Under the pieces are notes generated by a model. That model was not told where the DNA came from. It did no database searches and saw only the letters and a list, made by a program, of their open reading frames with translations. From Calocera cornea HHB12733 (lineage: Eukaryota > Basidiomycota > Dacrymycetes > Dacrymycetales > Dacrymycetaceae), in the NCBI GenBank assembly GCA_001632435.1, contig KV423935.1, positions 1-64,000 on the forward strand: a stretch of DNA of 64,000 bases, read 5' to 3'. A program made the position numbers and the translations under genes. How positions within the stretch are numbered: the first letter of the stretch is position 1; every line of letters starts with the position of its first letter. Shown here in pieces: positions 1 to 10,679 of the stretch.

Positions 1-551
1 ACGCCGATGTGGAGGCGATGCAGGCTGTCCGCGACGAGCCAGCACGGATGCAATTGTGAGGTATAGGGTCCAGCTGTCCGCGGAGTGCCTCCATACGGGC
101 GGACGGGTCTCGGGTGCGAATCTTTCGTCCAGACCGGACGACTCTCGGTGCGTTGCTGTTTACCACGGTGAAGGTCCTCCGCCTGTCAAGCTTACTTTCC
201 GCATTGACCCCGCCTTTATTGGTCATTTGCTGACGACCATGACTGTGTCCATGATTGTCCAGGATGGGCGCCTCCGCTCGCCGAGAGCGGGCCCGCTTGC
301 TTCCGCACACAGACTGCCTTTTCGTCTGGCAACGGGTATATGTTAGCGTCATTTTCCGACCAAAGTACCGATCTTCTCTGCTGAGATTTCGTGCAAATGG
401 AATCCACGCCGCCTTCATCATGGATCTCTGCATAAGACACAAGATCCAACCTAGAAGCGGCTGTCGAGAAGGGTGCACAGACGGTATATATGTGACCGAA
501 TGAATGGTCGGACGGTCATTCGAACACGAACATTATTCGCCACACATCTGA
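1..551 (+). promoter_or_regulatory. Left flank and promoter of the first NmrA-like gene
   Basis: No coding sequence is supported here. A TATATAT element at 485-491 lies about 60 bases upstream of the ATG at 552 and is the likely core promoter of the first NmrA-like gene. I see nothing else recognisable. Confidence 0.5.
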
Positions 552-1565
552 ATGTCCAAGGAGATCATCACTGTCGTCGGAGCTACTGGTACGCAAGGTC
601 AGTCGGTTGTCAATGCCCTTCTCAAGAAGGGCGAATACGTCGTCCGCGGCATCACACGCAACCCGGATGCGCCTGCCGCGAAGGCCCTGAAGGACAAGGG
701 TGTTGAAGTCGTCTCCGCCAGCCTAATCGACAAGAGCAGTCTCATCAACGCATTCGAAGGCTCCTACGCAGTGTTTGGGGTGACGGTCCCCTTCACGTCG
801 GACGGCGAAGAGTTGCAGGGTCACAACATCGTGGATGCAGCAGCAGCCGCCAAGGTGCCTCTCCTCATTTGGTCCTCCCTGCCCAGCTCTACCAAGCTGT
901 CGGGCGGCAAATATATACCGTGAGTCCATGCTTTTTCTTCTCAGCTTACACTTTATGACGGAAGTGTGCAGCCCTTTCGATGATAAGAACGCTATCGACA
1001 AGTACATCGCAACCACAGGCCAGCCGACTGTGACATTGTACGCGGGATGGTACACGGAGAATACCCTCGCAGGACAGGTTCTCAGACCTGATCCTTCGGA
1101 TCATAACAAGTGGGATTTCGTCTGTCCCTTCGTGCCTGAGGCGAAGATAAGCACGCTTTGGGTTGAAGCAGATTTCGGGAATGCCGTTGTTGCGGTGGTC
1201 GATCACTGGGCGGACGAGTCCTGGAGACCGAAGCTCACGAAGGAACCGATCATCGTTGCGCCGTTCGAGATCACGCCGGGTGAAATGGTGAACACTCTCA
1301 ACAAACGTGAGATTCTCGAAGCGGTTGCTGTTGTGGGCCTCCGAGCTGACACATACTTGCAGTGACTGGCAAGCAGTTCGAGTTTGTCCCCAAAACAGAC
1401 GTCCCAGGAGGCGTATGGCAAATTATGAAGAAATTCTTCGACGAGGGATTCTGTAGATTCTCTGATCAATCCGATATCCTGGAGGAACTGTGAGTGCAGA
1501 CTCACTCGTTTGACGACTACGTTCATGAGGTGATCATGCCATACCTGCAGTCTAAGCAGGAGTAG
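552..1565 (+). pseudogene. NmrA-like protein, class A, with one late in-frame stop
   Basis: NmrA-like proteins have a Rossmann fold that binds NAD(P) and act as redox sensors or atypical reductases; the substrate here is unknown. Exons are 552-919, 972-1306 and 1363 onward, the same architecture as the genes at 35224 and 37263. The N-terminus carries the dinucleotide motif VVGATGTQGQSV. Where paralogues read ELGV near the C-terminus this copy has TGA at 1491-1493 (a likely GGA to TGA change). The 23 codons after it are still family-like (THSFDDYV) up to a TAG at 1563-1565. The product would be 277 aa instead of about 301. Everything else is intact, so this is a very recent loss, a truncated but perhaps active form, or a base-call error. 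A TATA element lies at 485. Confidence 0.8.
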
Positions 1566-2113
1566 GAGCACAGTCTATGCAGGAGTACGATCATATTGTT
1601 CACATCTTTGTCGCCCAGAATAAACAGCATTACGAAGAGCGTTCTGTCTGCGTTCTTCGTGCGTCGCAACTCTACACCGTCCGTACATATCGCGTGGAGA
1701 GTCTGGCGGGCACGCGTGGGACGCAGATCGTACGGGACTCCACGCGCCGCTCCGGCGCTTACGTAATCGCGCCTACCTTGGAGACCCGGCATTTGTACTC
1801 GCGGTAGGAAAGCACATCCACCTTGCATTGAGTGCGGCGAGGTACAATATGGTGTTGGCATGAAGGAGGTATGCTGCACAATCTGCTGAGGAGCTGACAA
1901 TTTTGCGTTACGCAACGAGGATTCCCAACCAAGATGGCTTACCACTTCCACGCTGAGCTGGGACGATCCATCCTGAGTTGGACTGGCGCGATGTATGCGT
2001 GGGAAGTTATAACACATGGTATTGTATGAAGCATGAATATATATGATGGATACTTTGGTCGACACAACCGTACCTTTACTAGATATCAGATCCAACTTCG
2101 CTAGAACACAGCG
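1566..2113 (+). promoter_or_regulatory. Intergenic region with promoter of the 2114 gene
   Basis: No supported gene. TATATAT at 2038-2044 sits 70 bases upstream of the next ATG. The rest shows nothing I recognise. Confidence 0.5.
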
Positions 2114-3330
2114 ATGTCGCCGAAACGTATCGTCGTCGTAGGCGCCACGGGCAATCAAGGTGAGCGCGTCTCATTGAGGCGGAGATAGCTGGTCCATAAG
2201 TCATGTTCATAGGTGGCTCGGTCATCAACGCACTGCTGGCGCATGGTGGCTACGCCGTCCGGGGTTTGACCAGGGACACCGCTTCTGCAGGGTCGCAGGA
2301 GCTCGCCGCGAAAGGCGTCGAGATGCTTCAGGCTTCGTTGATGGATCGGGCGGGTCTCGTCGAGGCAGTCAAAGGCGCTTATGCGGTATGTTCTTTCCAT
2401 CTCCTGATTCATGCTTCGCTGATCATACATCTAGGTGTTCGGTGTCAGCATACCGTTCACGCAGGATAGTGAGACGGACCAAGGGAAGAACATCGCCGAT
2501 GCCTGCAAAGCCAACAGCGTTCCACTGCTTGTGTGGACTTCGCTTCCTAGCGCGACTGAGTTATCGAACGGGAAGGTCACTGGCATGAAGTGAGCTATGG
2601 TTCTTGTGATGCAGTGAGGCGAGACTGAAGCAACGTACAGCATGTTGGATGCCAAGGCCGAAGTCGACAAATACGTGAAGACGATCGGCCAGCCAACCGT
2701 GATCCTCCACACCGGCAGCTTCACCGAGAAGTGCGTACTTCGCTCCGTCATCCTGCTCGTCTTCTGACCAGCTACCAGTCTGCTGAACTTTGGCCAACTG
2801 CAGCGCATTTCGGCAGGAAAGTGGCAAATTCACTTCCCCATCGCGCCGCCGGATCACGTCCAGCCGTTCACGTACATCCACAAGGACGTCGGGCCGACAG
2901 TGTCGGCGATCATCGACCATTGGGAGGATACGAGCTGGAGGCAGAGGTTGACCAAGACGCCGCTCGTCATGTGCTCGTATAAGCTATGCGGACAGGAGAT
3001 GGCCCTGGAGCTTGCCAAGCGTGCGTATAGCGGTACGAAGACTGAGTGCGTGCTGATGCTGCTACAGTCACGGGAACGGACGTAACATACGTGGCCGAGA
3101 TCGACACAGTTCCAGAGCCGTTGAAATCGGTACGTGCTTCATTCCGTGGGGGCGAGGTTAGATATACTGACTGGTTCGAGTAGATGTATATCTTCTGCAG
3201 GGATTACTGGGACTATCCAGGACCCATCCCGGCCACGATCCTGAGTGATCTAGGAGTCAAGATCCACACGTTTGAGGACTTTGTTGGCGACAAGGTAGCG
3301 GTTTTCATGAGTACCAAAGACTCGGAATGA
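2114..3330 (+). CDS. NmrA-like NAD(P)-binding protein, class B, complete
   Basis: Seven exons (2114-2159, 2213-2385, 2435-2589, 2641-2730, 2779-3020, 3068-3129, 3184-3330) give 304 aa with no frame conflict. The first intron splits the glycine motif (VVVGATGNQG) right after its last Gly, as in all class B paralogues. Later landmarks are GVSIPF, the LVWTSLPS strand, DAKAEVDKYVK, HTGSF and the C-terminal LGVKIHTFEDFV. There is no Tyr-x3-Lys catalytic pair of classical short-chain dehydrogenases, which fits an atypical NmrA-type fold. Likely cytosolic, since no signal peptide or membrane segment is visible. Function beyond dinucleotide binding cannot be read from the sequence. It has its own TATA box and lies head-to-tail with its neighbours. 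Confidence 0.88.
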
Positions 3331-4037
3331 TTGAGCACAACGCGCATTGTCATTGAAATGTAACCGGGAATACCGACATTGTTCCATGTACTGGACCGTC
3401 TAAAGACCATGTAAGTGTGGTGAACGCAGGGGAGGATGACGGGACGCACCAAGTCTGTCTCTTATCGCACTACATGCTCAGCGGCTCGTCCCTGCACCTT
3501 TCTCCACGGCAGAAATGACCGAGAAGTGACCTAGAACGTCGCCCGTTGTCGCTGCCCATGGCCGCGTTGGCGACACGAGGGCATCGGCGTGGACGGCGCC
3601 CACTGCGGGACCACTCTAAATTACATAAGGAGACTCTGCACCGCCACCGTCGATCCGAGCGCCGCTTATTTTTGGACGCCCGTCGGAAATCCCCATGATG
3701 CGTTCTATGCGAGTCCGGATTGGTCCACGTGGTATTGGTTGCCACGATCTGCCAAGCAATCCGGGCAAACCTCATTGCTAGGGGTTTGTCGGCACGTGAT
3801 CATGGTATTAACTATCCTCGATTGGACATGGAGCACGCAAACAAATGACGTGGAGAAGAGGCGGGCAGAGGTGTGGAAGTCGTGCTCCAGAACGTTGTGG
3901 AGTTACGCGGACATGGGAAAGAGACGGGTAAACGAGTGGGAGATGTGCAGCGCAATCCTCGTTGCTTATAAGAGCGGTGATATTGGAGATGTGACAGGGT
4001 GGAAATCCGATTCCATCAACTTACCGAGAAACTCAGC
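3331..4037 (+). promoter_or_regulatory. Intergenic region with promoter of the 4038 gene
   Basis: Two CACGTG boxes (3726-3731 and 3793-3798) and a TATAAG element at 3967-3972 precede the next NmrA-like gene. An open frame at 3589-4092 has no recognisable content and overlaps the promoter, so I do not call it. Confidence 0.5.
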
Positions 4038-5254
4038 ATGTCCACGAAACTCATTGTCGTTGCGGGCGCTACAGGCACCCAAGGTACAGTGACTTCCTCT
4101 CCGCACACGAGCCGTGCCTGATGCTGACGTCTCGCGTTAGGCGGATCCGTCGTCACCGCCCTCCTGAACCGTGGAGGGTATACCATCCGTGGCCTGACTA
4201 GGGATGCCAGCTCTGCCGCCTCCCAGGCGCTCATCACCAAAGGCGTCGAGATGGTGGCAGTATCAATCATGGACAAGCCCAGCCTCACCGAGGCATTCAA
4301 GGGCGCCTACGCTGTCCGTCCTCCCGCCCAGTTTTCCAGAATCATACTAACCACAAGTAGGTCTTCGGCGTCACCAAGCCCTTCACGCCGAATTCTGAGA
4401 CGGCCCAAGGGAAGAACCTCGTCGACGCCTGCGTGGCGAACAAGGTGCCGCTGTTCGTGTGGAGCTCCCTGCCGAGCACGCAGAGCCTGAAGCCCGGGAC
4501 CCCCATCAGTATCCCGTGAGTAGGACAGCACTGACTTGCTTCCTGATGCATTCTCAACGAAAGACAGTCTCATGGATGAGAAGGCCGCCGTCGAGGAGTA
4601 CATCAAAGAGGTCGGTCAGCCCGCAGTGGTGTTCCACACCGGCAGCTTCGTCGAGAAGTGCGTATCTCACGGCATTCGTCGTTCATATGCTGACAGCGTC
4701 CCAGCCTGTTCACCCAAGGCCTGCTGCAGACCACTGGCCCCGGTAAATGGGAGATCCGCTACCCAATCGCCCCGGCCGACAAGGTGCAGCCATTCACGTA
4801 CATTGAGGCGGACCTCGGTCCGTCCGTCGAGGCGATCATCGGCCATTGGGAGGATGCGAGCTGGCAGGAGAAGCTGACCAAGGAGCCTATCCTCATGTGC
4901 TCGTATAGGCTCACCGGGGCGGAGATGGCCGAGACGTTGTCCAAGCGTGAGTAGCTCCGGCAAGATGCTTGCGATGCGTGCTAAGGCTGCGACAGTGACT
5001 GGGAAGGAAGTGAAGTACGCCGTACAGATCGAGACTATCCCAGAGCCGCGGAGATCGGTTCGTGCAGTCGCGTTTCCCTTCTTATCGCCCATTGACAGGG
5101 ATGATAGCTGTACACCTGGTCCCTGCACAACTGGGACTATTATGGGCCCATCCCGCCCCAGATCCTCCTGGACCTTGGCGTCAAGTTCCACACCTTCGAG
5201 GACTTTGTGCACGCCAAGGTTGCGGCGTACATGAGCGAGAAAGACTCGGCGTGA
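4038..5254 (+). CDS. NmrA-like NAD(P)-binding protein, class B, complete
   Basis: Seven exons (4038-4083, 4141-4313, 4361-4515, 4568-4657, 4705-4946, 4996-5057, 5108-5254) encode 304 aa. Exon lengths of 46, 173, 155, 90, 242, 62 and 147 nt equal those of the gene at 2114, its closest neighbour in structure and sequence, which points to a direct tandem duplication. Motifs are VVAGATGTQGGSV, GVTKPF, LFVWSSLPS, MDEKAAVEEYIK, HTGSFVEN and LGVKFHTFEDFV. The C-terminus ends in KDSA, close to the KDSE of the 2114 product. Upstream are a TATA element at 3967 and two CACGTG boxes. The substrate or partner is unknown. Confidence 0.88.
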
Positions 5255-5951
5255 TATCCAATAGGATCACAATAGGACCGCATTCCATAGTCAGAACTGT
5301 AAAGACAGTAACAACAGACAACTCTATGTAAACATGAGCACGGCAAGACAATGGTGGTGTGTGAGAGGCGTACAATGTCCGTCCCTCCCGCTCTACTCGC
5401 CCCTCCGTTTCTCAGCTTGGCCTATCCACTCGAAGAGATCCTTCATCCCGCCTGCCGTCGCACGTGCACCTCGGTGGGTGCCCGATATGGCGGTGATGGC
5501 TTCGCTGAAAGAGAGCACGGCGGGGAGGAGCGGGAACAGTAGGCTGCGGTCTGTGCCCGGATCAAGAGGCCCTCACCGAGGCTTCGCGACGCGACATGTC
5601 CTCCGTCAAACGGTCAAAACAATGCGACCAGCCAATAATAACATTTGCCTATCACGACAATATCTGCGTTTGATGTTACTCATATAAGATCATCGCTCTC
5701 GCTGCTTCACGTGCATTCAGGTGCTGGAAGGTGTCTATATTGGAGAATGTGGTCCAGTTGCCGTACTGGGAGACGACACGGTCGGCTTGGCTCGGAACTG
5801 ACCCCGGCCGAGTCCCGCGTCAGCGCCCTTGCACAACTCATGATCGTCTAGCTACCACGGTGTTCCGATATACGACATATAATACTGCGGAGAGCGACGA
5901 GCAGCTAACCATGACTTAAATCAGTAAGTATTACTATCTGAACTACGATAC
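5255..5951 (+). promoter_or_regulatory. Intergenic region upstream of NmrA pseudogene 5952
   Basis: No supported gene. Contains CACGTG at 5461-5466 and 5708-5713 and a TATAA element at 5878-5882. The promoter layout therefore survives although the gene behind it is dead. Confidence 0.45.
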
Positions 5952-7179
5952 ATGCCCAAGAAACTCGTCGTAGTTGTCGGAGCGACCGGCGGACAGGGTC
6001 AGTTCACTTCACTTTAGCACAAGCGCATGCGACTGACTGGCATTGCAAGGCGGCTCAGTAGTGAGCGCCCTCATCGATCATGGAGGATACGCCATTCGCG
6101 GCCTGACAATAAATAGGCATTCCCCGGCTGGCGCTCACATCTAAGGATATCGAGATGGTCCCAGTTTCGTGGAACGACAAGACCAGTCTTACCAACGCGT
6201 TCAAGGTCGCATATGTGGTGCGTAAATGTCAATCCCTAGCACTCTGCTGCATCCTAATTAGCAATTCAGGTGTTCGGTGTGACTCCGTCCTACAGGAAGG
6301 AGAGCGAGACAGAGCACGGGAAGAACATGGTCGACGCGTGTCTCGCTGATAACGTGTCGCTGTTCGTCTAGTCTTCCCTCCCGAGCGCGAGGGAGCAGTC
6401 GAATGGAAAGTACACGCCTATCCGGTGAGCTGTGTGCCCCTTCGCGTATTTTCAGATGCTGACGGTTGAGGCAGGGCGATGGAGGAGAAGTCGGCGGTTG
6501 ACAAGTACATCAAGGTTGTTGGCTAGGCGACGGTCATCTTCGACACAGCGATGTTCACGGAAAAGTGCGCTTTTTCTCACTCATTGCAGGATTACCTCTG
6601 GCGCGGAGTGAGTACAGCCTGCTCGACCACGCCGGCGCACACCAGCTCGTTCCTGTCTTCCCGGACAAGTGGGAGATCTGCTACCCCATGGTCGACATCA
6701 ACTCGCCTCAGTCCACCACGTACGTCGAGAGGGACGTGGGGCCAGCTGTAGTCACGGCCATCGATCATTGGGACGCGCAATGGAGACCGAGGTTGAGCAA
6801 GGACCGATTCCATTGTGCTCGTATACGATCACGGGGAAGGAGATGGTAGAGACGATCACTCGGGGTGCGTCATTCTTGAATTGCATTGAAATGGATTACT
6901 GATCTGAAGTGATAGTCACTCACGGAGAGGTCAAGTACTTCACCATGACAGACACGGTGGCAGATCCAATCAAATCTGTACGTCCAGGCTATCTTCCTCT
7001 TCCAAAGGCTGCGCTGACTTCGATTGCAGTTGTTCGGATTCTGCTCCGAATACTGGTACCCATACGAGCTGCCACCGCCCATCCTGGCTGAGCTCGGTGT
7101 CAAGTTCCATTCGTTTGAAGATTACGTGCGGGAGAAGGTGGTGCCGTTCATGAAGGAGATGCAACCACACGCGTTCTGA
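5952..7179 (+). pseudogene. NmrA-like pseudogene, class B
   Basis: The seven-exon class B plan can still be traced from the ATG (VVVVGATGGQG) to the terminal codons before TGA at 7177-7179. The reading frame is broken at several places. In exon 2 an indel shifts the frame and exposes TAA at 6142-6144. In exon 3 the Trp of the conserved LFVWSSLPS strand is TAG (6369-6371). In exon 4 the conserved Gln after Val-Gly is TAG (6524-6526). Splice sites are largely kept. The closest relative in the array is the pseudogene at 9285, which shares the KESETE segment and the identical Trp-to-TAG change. Intact neighbours 4038 and 7652 show what the active form looks like. Confidence 0.85.
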
Positions 7180-7651
7180 TCCAGGAACGCATCGATTGGA
7201 AGAGATTCATACTGTATGTACAACATGTAATAGAATCTTGATCCGAGCAGGGAACTAAGAATCATAGTGCGTTCCAACACGAGACACGGACGGCGGGACG
7301 AGGGTCCCAAGTACGTGTCGAGGCGGCATGCCGTCAGGGTCATACACGCCGGGATTCCCACCAACGCTCACATGCCGTTCCGCTTTCCCGCCATCACTGT
7401 GGAATTCGCTTCAGTCTGCCGCTGTCGGTCGGAATCCCAACAAGGCGTATGTGTCTCTCCGGCGTATTGTGCGGAAGCCCGCTTGGAGCGGCCCACGGCA
7501 ACGGCACGGGCCCCGAGCAAAGTCCTCCCTCCGGGCCCTTCCGGGTGCCTACTTCGCAGCGTTGGACTGAAGCGTATAAATTGAGCATACTTTCCGCCAA
7601 CATTGCCCTGCAAAACATTTCGATTGATCCTTACCAACTCATTCTACAAAC
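7180..7651 (+). promoter_or_regulatory. Intergenic region with promoter of the 7652 gene
   Basis: No supported gene. TATAAA at 7575-7580 lies 72 bases before the ATG. The rest shows nothing recognisable. Confidence 0.5.
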
Positions 7652-8874
7652 ATGTCCACCAAGAAACTTGTGGTCGTTGCCGGAGCGACCGGCCAGCAAG
7701 GTAACCCTTGTCAGTCAATTGCAAGGTCTTCTGGACTGATCGCACACAGGTGGTTCGGTGGTCAAAGCATTGCTCTCCCACGGTGGATACGCCATCCGTG
7801 GTCTTACTCGGGACACGGCTTCCGCCTCTTCCCAGTCACTCATCGCTAAAGGCGTTGAGATGGTCAAAGCCTCTCTGTTGGACAAAGACAGCCTCATCGT
7901 CGCGTTCAAGGGCGCGTACGCGGTAAGTACTTTCGTATCTTCGTTGCGCCGTGCTGATTAGAGGCAGGTGTATGGCGTCACCATCCCGAACACGCCTGAC
8001 AGCGAAACCGACATGGGGAAGAACATGGTTGACGCTTGCCTTGCCAACCACGTGTCCCTATTCTTCTGGTCCTCCCTCCCCAGCGCGGCGGAATTCACCA
8101 ACGGCGAGGTGACAGGTATTCGGTTAGCTACGCTTCACACGGTGTCAACTCTAAAACTCATCGAGAGATACAGTTTGATGGAAGAGAAAGCAGTTGTCGA
8201 CAAGTACATCAAAGCTGTAGGTCAGCCCACGGTAACCTTCTGGACCGGCTGGTTCACCGAGAAGTGGGTGCTTCTACAGGTTCGAGGCGAATCCTGACTA
8301 AAGACACTGCACGTAGCTTGCTCGGTCAGCATCAGCTCATTCCCGCCCCCGGATCGGACGGCAGCAAGTGGGAGATACACTCCCCGTCTCTGGCGGCCGA
8401 TACGCCCCGGCCATGCTCGTACATTACCAAGGACGTAGGACCGGCGGTAGTGGTTGTCGTAGACTATTGGGAGGATGCGGAATGGAAGGAGCGCCTCGTT
8501 AAGGGACCCATTGTCTTGTGCTCGTATGTCATCACCGGAGACGAACAGGCGCAGACTGTGTCGAGGAGCAAGTGCGGTACACAGACGACGAATATTCACT
8601 GATGGACATCACAGTCACCGGCAAGGAGGTCACGTATCACGTCCTCGAAGTGCCTGATGCCGCGTTGGACAAGGTGTGTGCCTTCCCTTTGGCTTCCTCA
8701 TTCTGACAACGTCGGCAGTGTCGCTGATCATACATGTAATAGGTGCTCAAGCTCTCCAACGACTACTGGCTGAAGAATGAGATTCCCGCGCCGCTGTTGT
8801 TGGAGTTGGGGGTCAAGTTCCATCAGTTCGATGAGTTTGTGCGGGAGACAGTGGTACCGTTCATGAGCGGCTGA
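7652..8874 (+). CDS. NmrA-like NAD(P)-binding protein, class B, complete, with a GC-AG intron
   Basis: Seven exons (7652-7700, 7750-7922, 7968-8122, 8174-8263, 8317-8567, 8615-8673, 8743-8874) give 302 aa. The glycine motif is VVVAGATGQQGGSV, followed by GVTIPN, LFFWSSLPS and LGVKFHQFDEFV. Intron 5 can only be spliced in frame from a GC donor (A|GCAAGT at 8568) to an AG at 8614. The nearby GT at 8572 puts the conserved VTGKEV-type segment out of frame. This intron position is conserved in all class B genes, so the GC donor is not an ad hoc choice. TATAAA lies at 7575. Function is as for the family: a predicted NAD(P)-binding sensor or reductase with unknown ligand. Confidence 0.85.
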
Positions 8875-9284
8875 AGGATGACATCTCTTGAAACAGGGTT
8901 CTGAAAGCTCATGTGACAAGGAGCGCGCATAAAGGAAACTCCTTTCTCAGTCTGTCAATCCATTACCAGTGTTTGGTTCGTGAGAGAGTTTGAAACAAAG
9001 ACCTGGGATGACTCCAAATGGAGTCACGTGCCGTATATACAGTTACTGCTCCCCTGCGGCAGAATAAGCGCCCGACCCCGCCCGCATCGGCCAGACAGCG
9101 CCTCACGACCCGAACGCCTCACAGTATACCCGGAGGACAGCTCGGAGATGCCGACTCGCCACGGCCGTTTGGCGATACATCCCAAACGGCACAAGAATGG
9201 AGCATATGGCAGGATGGACAATGCGCCAAGCGATAAAAGAACCCGAACTTAGTCGCAGCACCAACAGTTGATACTTTCAAGAAG
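8875..9284 (+). promoter_or_regulatory. Intergenic region upstream of NmrA pseudogene 9285
   Basis: Contains CACGTG at 9025-9030 and a weak TATA-like ATAAAAG at 9233-9239. No gene is supported. Confidence 0.45.
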
Positions 9285-10499
9285 ATGACCGACAGGAAAC
9301 TCGTAGTCGTGGCAAGAGCCACTGGCCATCAAGGTCCGCGTACTTGGGCAATGCCTATGGCTTCGAGCTGACCACGCTGGGCAGGTGGATGTGTGACTGA
9401 CGCCCTGCTCGCCAAGGGTGGATACGCCCTCCGCGGCCTTACGCGAAATACCAGCTCTACGGCGTCGCGAGCACTTGCAGCGAAAAGGTGTCGAGATGGC
9501 CGCGGTATCTTTGACAAGCAAGACTGAAGCTAGTAGAGGCGTTCAGGGGGGGCACATGCTCTGTGCGTAGCCTATCCTCCCCTTCGCGACGCCTAACTCA
9601 ACAGGTCCACAGGTCTTCGGCGTCACCATCTCCTGCAGCTGGGCGAAGGAGAGCGAAACAGAGCAGGGGACGAACATGGTCGATGCCTGCCTGGCGAACC
9701 ACGTGCCGCTCTTCGTCTAGTCCTCCCAGCCAAGCGCAGCCGCGATGTCCAAGGGGAAGTACACGACGATCCGGTGAGGCTCGCTGACGAGGAGGAAGGC
9801 CGATGGAGGACAAGGCCGCGGTGGACGAGGACATCCGCGCCGTTGGGCAGCCAGCCGTGATCTTCTGGCTCGGCGCATACGCCGAAAAATACGCTTGTCC
9901 CTCCTCCCTTCCTTTGCGCGCCATCGCTACCCCCAGTGCGCAGCCTACTCGACCCGCACATGGGCAGGCAGCTCGCCCCCGGGTCCTCCGGCAGCTGGGC
10001 GATCCGCTACCCCCTCGTCCTCGCGCACATCCCGCAGCCCACGACGTACGTCAAGGATGTCGGTCCGGCCGTAGCGGCTGCTATGGAGCACTGGGAGGAT
10101 GGGGAAGTGAGGGAGCGGCTCACGAGGGAGCCGGTGGTGCGTTGCTCGTATGTTATTACCGGGGAGGAGATGGCGCGGACCGTCTCGAGGGGTGAGCACT
10201 ACTGCTGCGGACTGGCGGGGTCCTGCTGACGGACGGACAGTGACGGGCAAAGAGGTCACCTACGTGCCGGTCGTGCTGCCCGAGCCGTACAAGACCGTTC
10301 GTCTCCCTCTGTCCAGCATCCAGGGCGAGTGTCCACTAACCGGGCATCGTTGCAGAAGTTCACGTTCGCGAGCGAGCACTGGTATCATGCGCCGATCCCC
10401 GCTCCCCTGCTGCGGGAGCTGGGCGTGCGGTTCCGCGTGCTTGGGGACTATGGGCGGGAGGAGGTGGGGCCGTTCATGAGCAGGCAGGAAGGTGCATGA
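9285..10499 (+). pseudogene. NmrA-like pseudogene, class B
   Basis: The class B plan is recognisable over the whole length but is broken repeatedly. In the dinucleotide motif the second small residue is changed (VVVARATGHQG instead of VVVAGATG). Exon 2 has an extra A after GCG AAA near 9482, shifting the frame. The conserved Trp of LFVWSS is TAG at 9718-9720, exactly as in the pseudogene at 5952. The donor after the GAYAEK-like segment reads AT instead of GT near 9890. The last exon still reads LGVRFR and ends in TGA at 10497-10499. This copy is the most proximal to the housekeeping block and is convergent with the WW-domain gene 180 bp away. Confidence 0.82.
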
Positions 10500-10679
10500 T
10501 GCGACGGGCTGGACGAGGGTTGACGATACAGATGTTGTCCTGACGAGCGAGGGAGCAATGCTGTATCATACATAGTCATATGTAGGGCAACCCCCCGCGC
10601 GTGTAGGAATACAATGTCTGGATTAGCTCGGTCCAGTGCAGCCAATAGCATGTGGGGCCCCGGCGAAGTGGGTGTTCAT

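Noticed and set aside
3589..4092. 167-codon open frame ahead of the 4038 gene
   Set aside because: No family-like content, and it overlaps the TATA box and start of the NmrA-like gene.
5952..10499. Reading the shared TAG codons as recoding or readthrough
   Set aside because: Both loci also carry frameshifts and other lesions, so ordinary pseudogenes are the simpler explanation.
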